Source: CBDUBU01 sp965365465
GTDB taxonomy: Bacteria; Bacteroidota; Rhodothermia; Rhodothermales; DASSAV01
Assembly (NCBI GenBank): GCA_965365465.1
Contig: CBDUBU010000261.1
Span: 1-6,001 of the forward strand
Length of the DNA stretch: 6,001 bases
Direction: 5' to 3'
Both the position numbers and the translations under genes were made by a program. Under the pieces are notes generated by a model, which worked only from the letters and a program-made list of their open reading frames with translations, made no database searches and had not been told where the DNA came from. Below are positions 1 to 5,660 of this stretch, one piece after another; the first letter of the stretch is position 1; the number at the start of each line of letters is the position of its first letter.

Positions 1-3000
1 GCCTTCCGCGCCGCCTCGTTCGAGGTCAACGCCACGACCGCAGCCCCGGCGTACGTCGCGGGCGACTATTTCGAGGGGGCGATCACCGGGCGCTACCTGT
101 TCGGAACCGTCATGGAGGGGCAGCCCGTGCAGTACCGGCTCGACCGGCTGCCGGGCGGATACGCGCCGCCGGGGTACCCGGCCTATCGCTTCGGCAGCTA
201 TGAGGACGGAGAAAGCCTGTACCGGACGCTGGTGGAGGCCGATACCCTGCTCGATGAGGATGGCAGGGCACCGTTTCGCCTGCCCCTGCCCGGCAACCGC
301 AGCGGCGCGCCTGCGGTCCTGGCCTGGAGCGGCGCCGTGACCGACCCGTCCCGGCAGCAGAATGCGGGGCGCACGCAGATCACGCTCCACCCCGGCCTCT
401 TTTACATAGGACTCAAAACCGGCACGACGTTTCTCGACGTGAGCCGGGAAAAGAACATGACGGTGGATGTCATCACCGTCGATCCCGCCGGAATGCCGGT
501 TGGAGGGAAAACGGTGGACGTGGAACTCGTGCGCCGCCAGTGGAACAGCGTGCGCGAGGTCGGCTCCGACGGCAGGCTGAACTGGCGCAGCGAGATGACC
601 GAGGAGACCATCGGGTCGCACCGGGTAAGGCCGGAGCCGGGAAAGGCCAGGCGCCTCACCATGCCCGTCACGGAAGGCGGCAGCTACGTCATTCGGGCGA
701 CGGGGCGCGACGTGCGCGGCAATATGGTTCGTTCGGAGGCTTATTTCTATGCCGCCGGCCCCGGCTACGTGGCCTGGGAGCGGAGCGACGACGACCGGAT
801 CGACCTCGTCGCGGAGCGTGCGTCGTACCGTCCGGGCGAGACGGCGCGGCTGATGGTGCAGTCGCCCTATGAAGAAGCCACGGCGCTCATCACCGTGGAG
901 CGCGAAGGCATCCTTTCGAGCCGCATCGAGACGCTCCGGGGCAGCGCCCCTCAGATCGAGATCCCGCTGACGGAAGCACACCTGCCGAACGTGTTCGTCA
1001 GCGTGATGCTGCTCAGCGGGCGCACGGCCCGGCCCGGCCCCGGCAGCGACACCGGCGCGCCGTCTTTCAAGATCGGCTATGCCTCGCTGAGGGTCGATCC
1101 GGGCCTGCGGCGGCTGTCGGTGGCGGTGGAGCCTGCACGCAAGGAGTACCGGCCCGGCGATGAAGTCTCCGTGGACCTGCGCCTGCTGGACGCCGACGGA
1201 AAAGGCGTGGCCGGCGAGATCGCCTTCAGCGCCGCCGACGCCGGGGTGCTGAACCTGATTGGCTACGCGCTGCCCGACCCGTTCGACGTCTTCTACGGCC
1301 CCCGGCCGCTGGGCGTCAGCACCAGCGAGACGCGGGCCAACCTGGTCGAGCAGCGGGCCTTCGGGCAAAAAGAAGAGGACATGATCGGCGGCGGCGGCGA
1401 CCGCAATTTCATGCTGCGGCAGGACTTTCGCCCCCTGGCCTACTGGGCGCCCGCCATCCGGACGGACAGCCGGGGCCGCGCCACCGTCCGGTTCCGACTG
1501 CCGGAAAGCCTGACGACCTTCCGCCTCATGGCGACGGCCCTGACCGGCGACCACCGCTTCGGGGCAGGCCGCACCGACATCACGGTGACGCAGCCGCTCG
1601 TGATGCAGCCTGCGCTTCCCCGCTTCGTCCGGCTCGGCGACGACTTCGAGGCCGGGGTGCTGGTCACGAACCGAACCGGCAGCGCGGGCCGGGCTGTCGT
1701 CAACGTGCGCGTCGAGGGGCTGGATCTGGAAGGCCCCGCCGAGCAGTCGGTGGCGCTGGCGCAGGGAGAGACCAGGGAAGTGCGTTTCCGGTGGAAGCTG
1801 GCGCGCGCCGGCGCGGTGCGGTTGCAGTTCAACGCGCGGCTGGGCACCGAGCAGGACCTGCTGGCCCTTGAGATCCCTCTGAGCGCGCCGCTGACGAAAG
1901 AGGTCTCGGCCACCTTCGCCTCGACGCCCGGCGAGGCGCAGGAGGCGCTACGCCTGCCCGAAAACCGGGTCCCCGGCCTGGGCCGGTTCGAGGTGCGCCT
2001 GGCCTCCACCGCGCTGGTCGGCCTCGACGGGGCCGTGCAGTACCTGTTCGATTACCCGTACGGATGCCTCGAACAGCGCACCTCGCGCGTGCGCCCGCTG
2101 ATCGTGGCCGGCAGTCTGCTGGACGCCTTCCAGTTGCGCGTGCTCGGCGGCAGCCGCCGGGCGCTCGTCGAGGCCTGGCTGCGCGAACTGGAAGGGTTCT
2201 GGACCGGGAACGGGTTCGGGATGTGGCCGGGCGCCTCTTACCGCAATCCGTACGTGGAGGGATACGTCGTGCTGGCCCTGGCCGAAGCCCGCGACGCCGG
2301 CTACACGATCCCTGAAGACCTCACCCGGCAGGCCCTGGACGCGCTGGAACGGCAGGTGCGCAACCGCAGCGAGCGGCCCGAATACTACAGCGCTGCCGTC
2401 TGGGACGACACGCGGGCGTTTCTGCTCTACGCGCTGGCCCGCCACGGAAGGGTGCTGGAGAGCGAGATCGCCGCGCTGGCCGACGAGCGAAATGCAACCG
2501 TCGAGCGGGAAAGCTATCTGCTGCGCGCTATCGTGGCGGCCCGGCGCCCGGCGCTCGACCGCTTCCGCAGCGCGCTCACCGAAAGCCTCCTGCGGCGCGT
2601 GCGCGTCGAAAGCACGACGGCTTACCTTGCAGCGCCGCAGGGCGATGGCTATGACTGGGTGTTCGCCAGCAACGTCCGCGCGAGCGCCTACGGATTGGCA
2701 GCCCTCGTCGAAGCCGATCCGTCGGAGCCTCTGGCGCCGATAGCCGAGCGGATGGTGCGCTACCTGATGCAGGCGCGGCAGGGCGGCCACTGGGCCTCCA
2801 CGCAGGAAAACGCGGCGGTGCTGGATGCCTTCCGCGCCTATGCCGACGCCTACGAGCAGGCAACGCCCGACTTCACCGCCGAAGTCAGGCTGGCGGGCCA
2901 GACCCTCCTGAAGGAAACCTTCAAGGGCCGCTCGCTCAAGGCCGCCGTGGAAACCCGCCTGCCGGAAACCCTGCCGGCGGAGGCGCCCCTTGAAATCACG

Positions 3001-3573
3001 AAAACCGGGGAAGGACAGGTTTACTATTCATTCCTGCTCGAAACCTTCAGCAGCGCCCCACTCCCGGCAGCCCGGAATGGCCTGAGTGTGGAGCGTCGCC
3101 TCCAACGCCTCGACGAGCGCGGGCAGCCCGTCGGCGCTTCGCTGGCGGTCGGTGCGCAGCCCGTAACCTTGCAGGCGGGTGAGATGGTGCGCGTCACGCT
3201 CCGCCTTTCCAGCCCGGCAGACCGGAGTTACGTGGTGGTGGACGATGCCCTGCCTGCCGGACTCGAGGTGCTGAACGCCGCCTTCGAGACCACCCACCGG
3301 GAGGCGCTGGAAGAGGCGGGAGCCGGACAGGGCCGGTGGTGGGGCAGTTTCAACCACACCGAGTTCCGCGACGACCGGGTGCTGCTCTTTGCCGACTACC
3401 TCCGGCGAGGCGAGCATACCTACACCTATGTTGCCCGCGCTACGACGCCGGGCACGTTCACCCACCCTCCGGCGCAGGCCGAATTGATGTACAACCCCGA
3501 AACGAACGGTCGCACCGCCTCCGGAACGCTCGTCGTGCAGGCGGCAGGCGGGAACATGGCATCGCAGCGGTAG
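1..3573 (+). CDS. Bacterial alpha-2-macroglobulin family protein with thioester domain (5' end outside window)
   Basis: This is a large envelope protease-trap protein. In the family, a protease cuts an exposed bait region, the protein collapses, and a reactive Cys-Gln thioester covalently captures the attacker in the periplasm. The frame has no stop back to base 1, and the 37 codons before the first in-window ATG (112) already read as a macroglobulin strand ending in YLFG, so that ATG is internal; 1190 residues are visible. In visible numbering: MG3-like start (1-60); bait-region-associated domain with SYRPGE and ITVEREG (about 269-400); variable bait-like segment (about 437-483); the conserved central A2M stretch with YWAP and LPESLTTFR (about 481-520); a helical thioester domain with YGCLEQ, Cys689 and Gln692 (about 660-960, including HWASTQENA near 930); and a C-terminal bMG10-like domain with FRDDRVLLFADYL and a final MYNPE motif. 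Signal peptide, lipobox and early MG domains lie off the window. Family assignment is secure; the bacterial protein's actual target proteases are not known from sequence. Confidence 0.95.
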   Translation, partial: AFRAASFEVNATTAAPAYVAGDYFEGAITGRYLFGTVMEGQPVQYRLDRLPGGYAPPGYPAYRFGSYEDGESLYRTLVEADTLLDEDGRAPFRLPLPGNRSGAPAVLAWSGAVTDPSRQQNAGRTQITLHPGLFYIGLKTGTTFLDVSREKNMTVDVITVDPAGMPVGGKTVDVELVRRQWNSVREVGSDGRLNWRSEMTEETIGSHRVRPEPGKARRLTMPVTEGGSYVIRATGRDVRGNMVRSEAYFYAAGPGYVAWERSDDDRIDLVAERASYRPGETARLMVQSPYEEATALITVEREGILSSRIETLRGSAPQIEIPLTEAHLPNVFVSVMLLSGRTARPGPGSDTGAPSFKIGYASLRVDPGLRRLSVAVEPARKEYRPGDEVSVDLRLLDADGKGVAGEIAFSAADAGVLNLIGYALPDPFDVFYGPRPLGVSTSETRANLVEQRAFGQKEEDMIGGGGDRNFMLRQDFRPLAYWAPAIRTDSRGRATVRFRLPESLTTFRLMATALTGDHRFGAGRTDITVTQPLVMQPALPRFVRLGDDFEAGVLVTNRTGSAGRAVVNVRVEGLDLEGPAEQSVALAQGETREVRFRWKLARAGAVRLQFNARLGTEQDLLALEIPLSAPLTKEVSATFASTPGEAQEALRLPENRVPGLGRFEVRLASTALVGLDGAVQYLFDYPYGCLEQRTSRVRPLIVAGSLLDAFQLRVLGGSRRALVEAWLRELEGFWTGNGFGMWPGASYRNPYVEGYVVLALAEARDAGYTIPEDLTRQALDALERQVRNRSERPEYYSAAVWDDTRAFLLYALARHGRVLESEIAALADERNATVERESYLLRAIVAARRPALDRFRSALTESLLRRVRVESTTAYLAAPQGDGYDWVFASNVRASAYGLAALVEADPSEPLAPIAERMVRYLMQARQGGHWASTQENAAVLDAFRAYADAYEQATPDFTAEVRLAGQTLLKETFKGRSLKAAVETRLPETLPAEAPLEITKTGEGQVYYSFLLETFSSAPLPAARNGLSVERRLQRLDERGQPVGASLAVGAQPVTLQAGEMVRVTLRLSSPADRSYVVVDDALPAGLEVLNAAFETTHREALEEAGAGQGRWWGSFNHTEFRDDRVLLFADYLRRGEHTYTYVARATTPGTFTHPPAQAELMYNPETNGRTASGTLVVQAAGGNMASQR
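2065..2076 (+). other. Thioester motif CLEQ of the macroglobulin
   Basis: The codons tgc ctc gaa cag encode Cys-Leu-Glu-Gln (visible residues 689-692), preceded by Tyr-Gly. In thioester-containing complement and alpha-2-macroglobulin proteins, the Cys side chain and the Gln carbonyl form the internal thioester that reacts with a trapped protease. Its integrity suggests this copy belongs to the thioester-bearing bacterial class (E. coli YfhM-like) rather than the class that lacks the motif (YfaS-like). Confidence 0.92.
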
Positions 3574-3590
3574 GGTGGGTTAATGCTCGC

Positions 3591-3629
3591 TGCCTTGCCG
3601 GAGCGAGGAAACGGTTGCGCCGGAAGGCA
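3591..3629 (+). terminator. Hairpin after the macroglobulin stop codon, possible terminator without a U-tract
   Basis: The arms TGCCTTGCCGG (3591-3601) and CCGGAAGGCA (3620-3629) pair over ten base pairs with one bulged G at 3597. After one A/G mismatch, four more pairs, one of them G-T, extend to an eight-base loop at 3607-3614. The hairpin begins 18 bases after the stop codon, where a transcription terminator would be expected. It is followed by ACGCGGGGG rather than a T-run, so it is not a canonical intrinsic terminator. It could instead protect the mRNA 3' end. Confidence 0.42.
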
Positions 3630-3645
3630 CGCGGGGGTACCTTAT
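3615..3645 (+). promoter_or_regulatory. Weak candidate promoter for the membrane protein / sigma factor pair
   Basis: TTG at 3615-3617 and TACCTTAT at 3638-3645 are separated by 20 bases. This partially fits the Bacteroidota-type housekeeping promoter (TTTG about 20 bases before TAnnTTTG), but the last two positions of the -7 element are not matched and the lineage is uncertain. No convincing TTGACA/TATAAT pair was found in the same gap. The -33 element would lie inside the 3591-3629 hairpin. Treat it as a guess. Confidence 0.2.
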
Positions 3646-3697
3646 TCGGGTGTGAGCGGGTTCGTGTCCAGACCTTTTCGTTTTTCTTCACCAGGAG

Positions 3698-4516
3698 ATG
3701 ATTAAAAAGCTCCTTGCCGCCCTCGGCGCCGTCGGCGGCGTGCTGCTCGGACTCCAGAGCATCGGTGTCACACCGGTGGCGCCGGGCTACGACACCGGCT
3801 TTCACAGGAGCGCGGCGTGTGCGGACGCACAGGGGTTGTGCTTTTCGACCGATGCCGGAGACCTCTCGGTGCTGGCGACGCTGCGCGTCCATGCGCCGGA
3901 GGCCGACAGCGCCGCAGGCTGGCAGGCAATGCTCACCAACGGCGCTGCGCTGGCCGTCGCCGCCGACAGGGTCGCAAACGGCACATGGCGGCTCCGCATC
4001 GAGAAGCCGGATTCGAGCCTCCGGCTGTCGAAGTTCAAATGGCCGAGCGGGGTTGCGCTTCAGGTGTGGCATCGCCATCCGGGTTCCATTCGCCTGGAGG
4101 ATTGGGAGGTGTCTCCCGAAAATGCCTCCTACGACTCCCGCAGCCGCGCAAGCTGGAGAACCGTCTGGTTCTGGCTGCTGCTGGGGCTGCTCGGCATCGG
4201 CCTCGTCTCGGTCGTCTGGGATCAGTTGGGCAAAAAGCCGGAGGAACTGAGCGTTCAGGCGCTGATCGCGCAACTCGTGCGCCGTACGATCCTGGAAGTC
4301 CAGGGCGATTCGGACGAAGAGACGAGAAAGATCCGGGAACTGCTCGGAAAAGTGCTGCTGGGGTCCGTTCCCGTCGTGGAAGCCCTGCGGGAAGTGGAAC
4401 CGGAGAGCCAGGGACCGCGCCGGCAGGCGCTTTTCTTCAAGGCGCGGGCCAGGTTTCTGGCGCATCTGGACAAGCTCCAGCAGATCTTCGACACCTACCG
4501 CATCTTGCTGAGATAG
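3698..4516 (+). CDS. Hypothetical two-helix membrane protein, candidate signal sensor for the adjacent ECF sigma factor
   Basis: I do not recognise a family for this 272-residue protein. A short basic N-terminus (MIKK) precedes a hydrophobic segment at about 5-24, which is either an uncleaved signal anchor or a signal peptide. Residues 25-152 form a probably extracytoplasmic, beta-rich domain with only two cysteines, Cys41 and Cys48, close enough to form a disulfide. A second strong hydrophobic segment, WFWLLLGLLGIGLVSVVW (157-174), is followed by DQLGKK, which by the positive-inside rule places residues 175-272 in the cytoplasm. That tail is highly charged and predicted helical. ATG 3698 is the first start after an in-frame TGA at 3653. 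Its AGGAG (3693-3697) touches the ATG, an unusable spacing for a standard Shine-Dalgarno. The sigma factor gene starts 7 bases after the stop, so the two are probably co-transcribed. A role in controlling the sigma factor is inferred from this placement and topology only. Confidence 0.85.
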   Translation: MIKKLLAALGAVGGVLLGLQSIGVTPVAPGYDTGFHRSAACADAQGLCFSTDAGDLSVLATLRVHAPEADSAAGWQAMLTNGAALAVAADRVANGTWRLRIEKPDSSLRLSKFKWPSGVALQVWHRHPGSIRLEDWEVSPENASYDSRSRASWRTVWFWLLLGLLGIGLVSVVWDQLGKKPEELSVQALIAQLVRRTILEVQGDSDEETRKIRELLGKVLLGSVPVVEALREVEPESQGPRRQALFFKARARFLAHLDKLQQIFDTYRILLR

Positions 4517-4523
4517 ACCCTCT

Positions 4524-5084
4524 ATGTCAAGCGAACCCCCCGGCTGGGACGCGCTGCTGGCGCGGCTGGAAGCAGACCTCAGCTTCGGCGAGGCCGCCGG
4601 CCGCGACGAGGCGGCCTGGCTGCTGCTTACCGAAAGGCTCCGGAGCATGGCAGAGGCCCTGCTCCGCCGGTACGGGCCGTTGAAAACGAGCGATGCCGGG
4701 GATCTGGCGCAGGATGTCCTGCTCTCGCTCCAGGCGCCGGACGGCCTCCGGAAGCTGCGGGCGGCAAAGGCCCCCGAAGGGTATCTGGTGGTGTTGCTGC
4801 GGAACCGGATCATCGACCGGCTGCGGCGCGAGCGTTCCGAGCGGCGCCGGGACGACCACCTCTCGGAAGCGGCCGGACCCTCCGACCCCACGCCGGAAGA
4901 GCGGCTGGCGCTCCGTATCGCGCTGGAAACGTTGTCCGAGGCGGACAGGCAGTTGCTGGAGATGCGTTTCTGGGAAAACCGCTCCATCCAATCCATTGCC
5001 GATGAACTGGGCATCAACTACTCAGCCGCCGCCGTTCGGCTGTTCCGGCTGCTGCGCAGGCTCCAGACGCATCTGGAATCGTAA
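4524..5084 (+). CDS. ECF-type (group 4-like) RNA polymerase sigma factor
   Basis: This 186-residue protein would redirect RNA polymerase to a small set of promoters. Sigma region 2 spans about residues 30-108. It contains SDAGDLAQDVLLSL (56-69), the family's DAEDLVQEVFL-type core-binding helix, and PEGYLVVLLRNRIIDRLRRER (84-104, written here in two parts: PEGYLVVLLRN then RIIDRLRRER), the helix that melts and reads the -10 element. A polar linker with DPTPEER (121-127) follows. Region 4 (about 128-184) has LSEADRQLLEMRFWENRS and the helix-turn-helix IQSIADELGINYSAAAVRLFR, which would bind the -35 element. There is no region 1.1 or 3, and length is normal for an ECF factor. The N-terminal 29 residues (WDALLARLE) are a short extra helix. 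No clear Shine-Dalgarno precedes ATG 4524; translation may be coupled to the upstream membrane protein gene, which ends 7 bases earlier. No canonical anti-sigma gene is adjacent. Confidence 0.93.
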   Translation: MSSEPPGWDALLARLEADLSFGEAAGRDEAAWLLLTERLRSMAEALLRRYGPLKTSDAGDLAQDVLLSLQAPDGLRKLRAAKAPEGYLVVLLRNRIIDRLRRERSERRRDDHLSEAAGPSDPTPEERLALRIALETLSEADRQLLEMRFWENRSIQSIADELGINYSAAAVRLFRLLRRLQTHLES

Positions 5085-5097
5085 GGGGTGATGTAAT

Positions 5098-5126
5098 GGA
5101 ATTCGATCCGCGTACGTCTATATAAT
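5098..5126 (+). promoter_or_regulatory. Candidate promoter upstream of the small hypothetical gene (TATAAT type)
   Basis: A perfect TATAAT at 5121-5126 sits in TATATAATAG, in an AT-rich pocket of an otherwise GC-rich window. GGAATT at 5098-5103 lies exactly 17 bases upstream, an optimal spacer, but it is a poor match to TTGACA. GGAAT is closer to the -35 core used by many ECF sigma factors (GGAAC), and CGTC, a common ECF -10 core, is at 5115-5118. That alternative leaves a spacer of 11 to 12 bases, shorter than usual. Predicted transcription would begin around 5132-5135, giving a leader of about 50 bases. Confidence 0.45.
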
Positions 5127-5133
5127 AGAAAGG

Positions 5134-5159
5134 GGATGCAACAGGCTGTGCAGGCATCC
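5134..5159 (+). other. Hairpin in the predicted 5' leader of the small hypothetical gene
   Basis: GGATGC (5134-5139) and GCATCC (5154-5159) are perfect inverted arms of six base pairs, extendable by a G-T wobble. The loop is 14 bases and contains a minor inner stem, ACA-GGC-TGT (5141-5149). It lies just after the TATAAT box, so it would form at or near the RNA 5' end, and it ends 24 bases before ATG 5184. No T-run follows, so termination is unlikely. Message stabilisation or a protein-binding site is possible; the six base pairs could also be chance. Confidence 0.35.
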
Positions 5160-5183
5160 TGAAAGACTTAAAAGAGAGAAAAC

Positions 5184-5615
5184 ATGAACGTAGAAAATCT
5201 GGTGGAAAAGGTCCCATTGGTCTGGAGAGAGGAGTTCGTGCAATTCGTGCAGTCCGGGGAGGCGAGCGAGGCGTTTCTGAACTTCCTGGACGAAAGCCCG
5301 GACTGTCAGGAGGCTGTGGAAGAAGCGTTCACCGCGCAGGCCGCTGCTTTCGAGCGGTTCGCTGCGCACCTGCACGCGCCCGCCCCTGCCGGGCCGGAGG
5401 CCGCTTTTCCATCGAGAGACGTATCGCCCGAGCATCTTTCGGTGGAACTGGCCCGGACGATGAGCGCCGCGTCGGAACTGCCGAACGAGGCGCGGCGGCA
5501 GGTGGCGGAGCGCGCCGCCGAAGTCATTCGGAGCGGAGCCGTCGGCATCGGCCAGGGCGTCCGCACGCTGGTGGTGCAACTGGAAAAAGCGCTTGACAAA
5601 AGAATGCCTGTCTGA
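5184..5615 (+). CDS. Small, mostly helical hypothetical protein with a degenerate anti-sigma-like N-terminus
   Basis: This 143-residue protein is not recognised. It is acidic in its N-terminal half, has no signal peptide or membrane segment, and is probably cytoplasmic. Residues 1-63 look all-helical. WREEFVQFVQSGEASEAFLNFLDESPDCQEAV spans 14-45 (here quoted only by its parts: WREEFVQF at 14-21 and FLDESPDCQEAV at 34-45). The second part recalls the H-x3-C-x2-C element of zinc-binding anti-sigma factors, but the His and first Cys positions are Phe and Ser; only Cys41 remains. A Pro/Ala/Gly-rich linker (65-76) leads to a second amphipathic helical region (79-143) with a small Gly-containing turn near 118-125. 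The start is preceded by a purine- and A-rich stretch without a strong Shine-Dalgarno. Coding-type GC bias supports a real gene. It has its own candidate promoter 100 bases after the sigma factor, so it may be a regulator or a target of that module; this is inference. Confidence 0.82.
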   Translation: MNVENLVEKVPLVWREEFVQFVQSGEASEAFLNFLDESPDCQEAVEEAFTAQAAAFERFAAHLHAPAPAGPEAAFPSRDVSPEHLSVELARTMSAASELPNEARRQVAERAAEVIRSGAVGIGQGVRTLVVQLEKALDKRMPV

Positions 5616-5660
5616 CAGCGGAAAGAGGATCGATTCGGCCCTGCTGCCCGTCTTTGAAAC
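5616..5660. other. Short intergenic gap before the DinB-like gene, no clear signals
   Basis: These 45 bases hold no convincing terminator or promoter. A purine run, GGAAAGAGGA, lies about 31 bases before the DinB-like start, too far to act as its Shine-Dalgarno. Short arms AAAGA (5622-5626) and TCTTT (5651-5655) could pair, but weakly. Co-transcription of the two flanking genes is the simplest reading. Confidence 0.4.

Noticed and set aside
112..114. ATG at 112 as the start of the macroglobulin
   Set aside because: The same frame is open back to base 1, and the upstream residues (AFRAASFEV, GDYFEGAITGRYLFG) already match the family, so this Met is internal.
1948..2790. A 280-codon open frame on the - strand inside the macroglobulin
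   Set aside because: It lies opposite the thioester domain, which is unambiguously conserved on the + strand. The antisense translation (rich in Arg, Gln, Ala, His) has no domain pattern.
3571..3583. TAGGGTGGGTTA just at the macroglobulin stop, resembling one half of a widespread palindromic repeat
   Set aside because: The matching half (TAACCCACC) is not present downstream, and no second copy occurs in the window, so there is no support for a repeat element.
3817..4683. A 288-codon + strand open frame overlapping the membrane protein and sigma genes
   Set aside because: It is out of frame with both better-supported genes, crosses their junction, and its translation is rich in Arg, Gly and Ala without hydrophobic or domain structure.
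3458..5017. A 519-codon open frame on the - strand
   Set aside because: It runs antisense across the macroglobulin end, the whole membrane protein gene and most of the sigma factor. Its translation is low-complexity, rich in Ser and Arg, with no recognisable motif. It is a typical shadow frame in GC-rich DNA, while the + strand genes carry clear family signatures or membrane segments.
5593..5598. A perfect TTGACA near the end of the small hypothetical gene, as a promoter for the DinB-like gene
   Set aside because: No TATAAT-like hexamer occurs 15-19 bases downstream (the sequence there is TGACAGCGGAAAG), and the bases are accounted for by in-frame codons.
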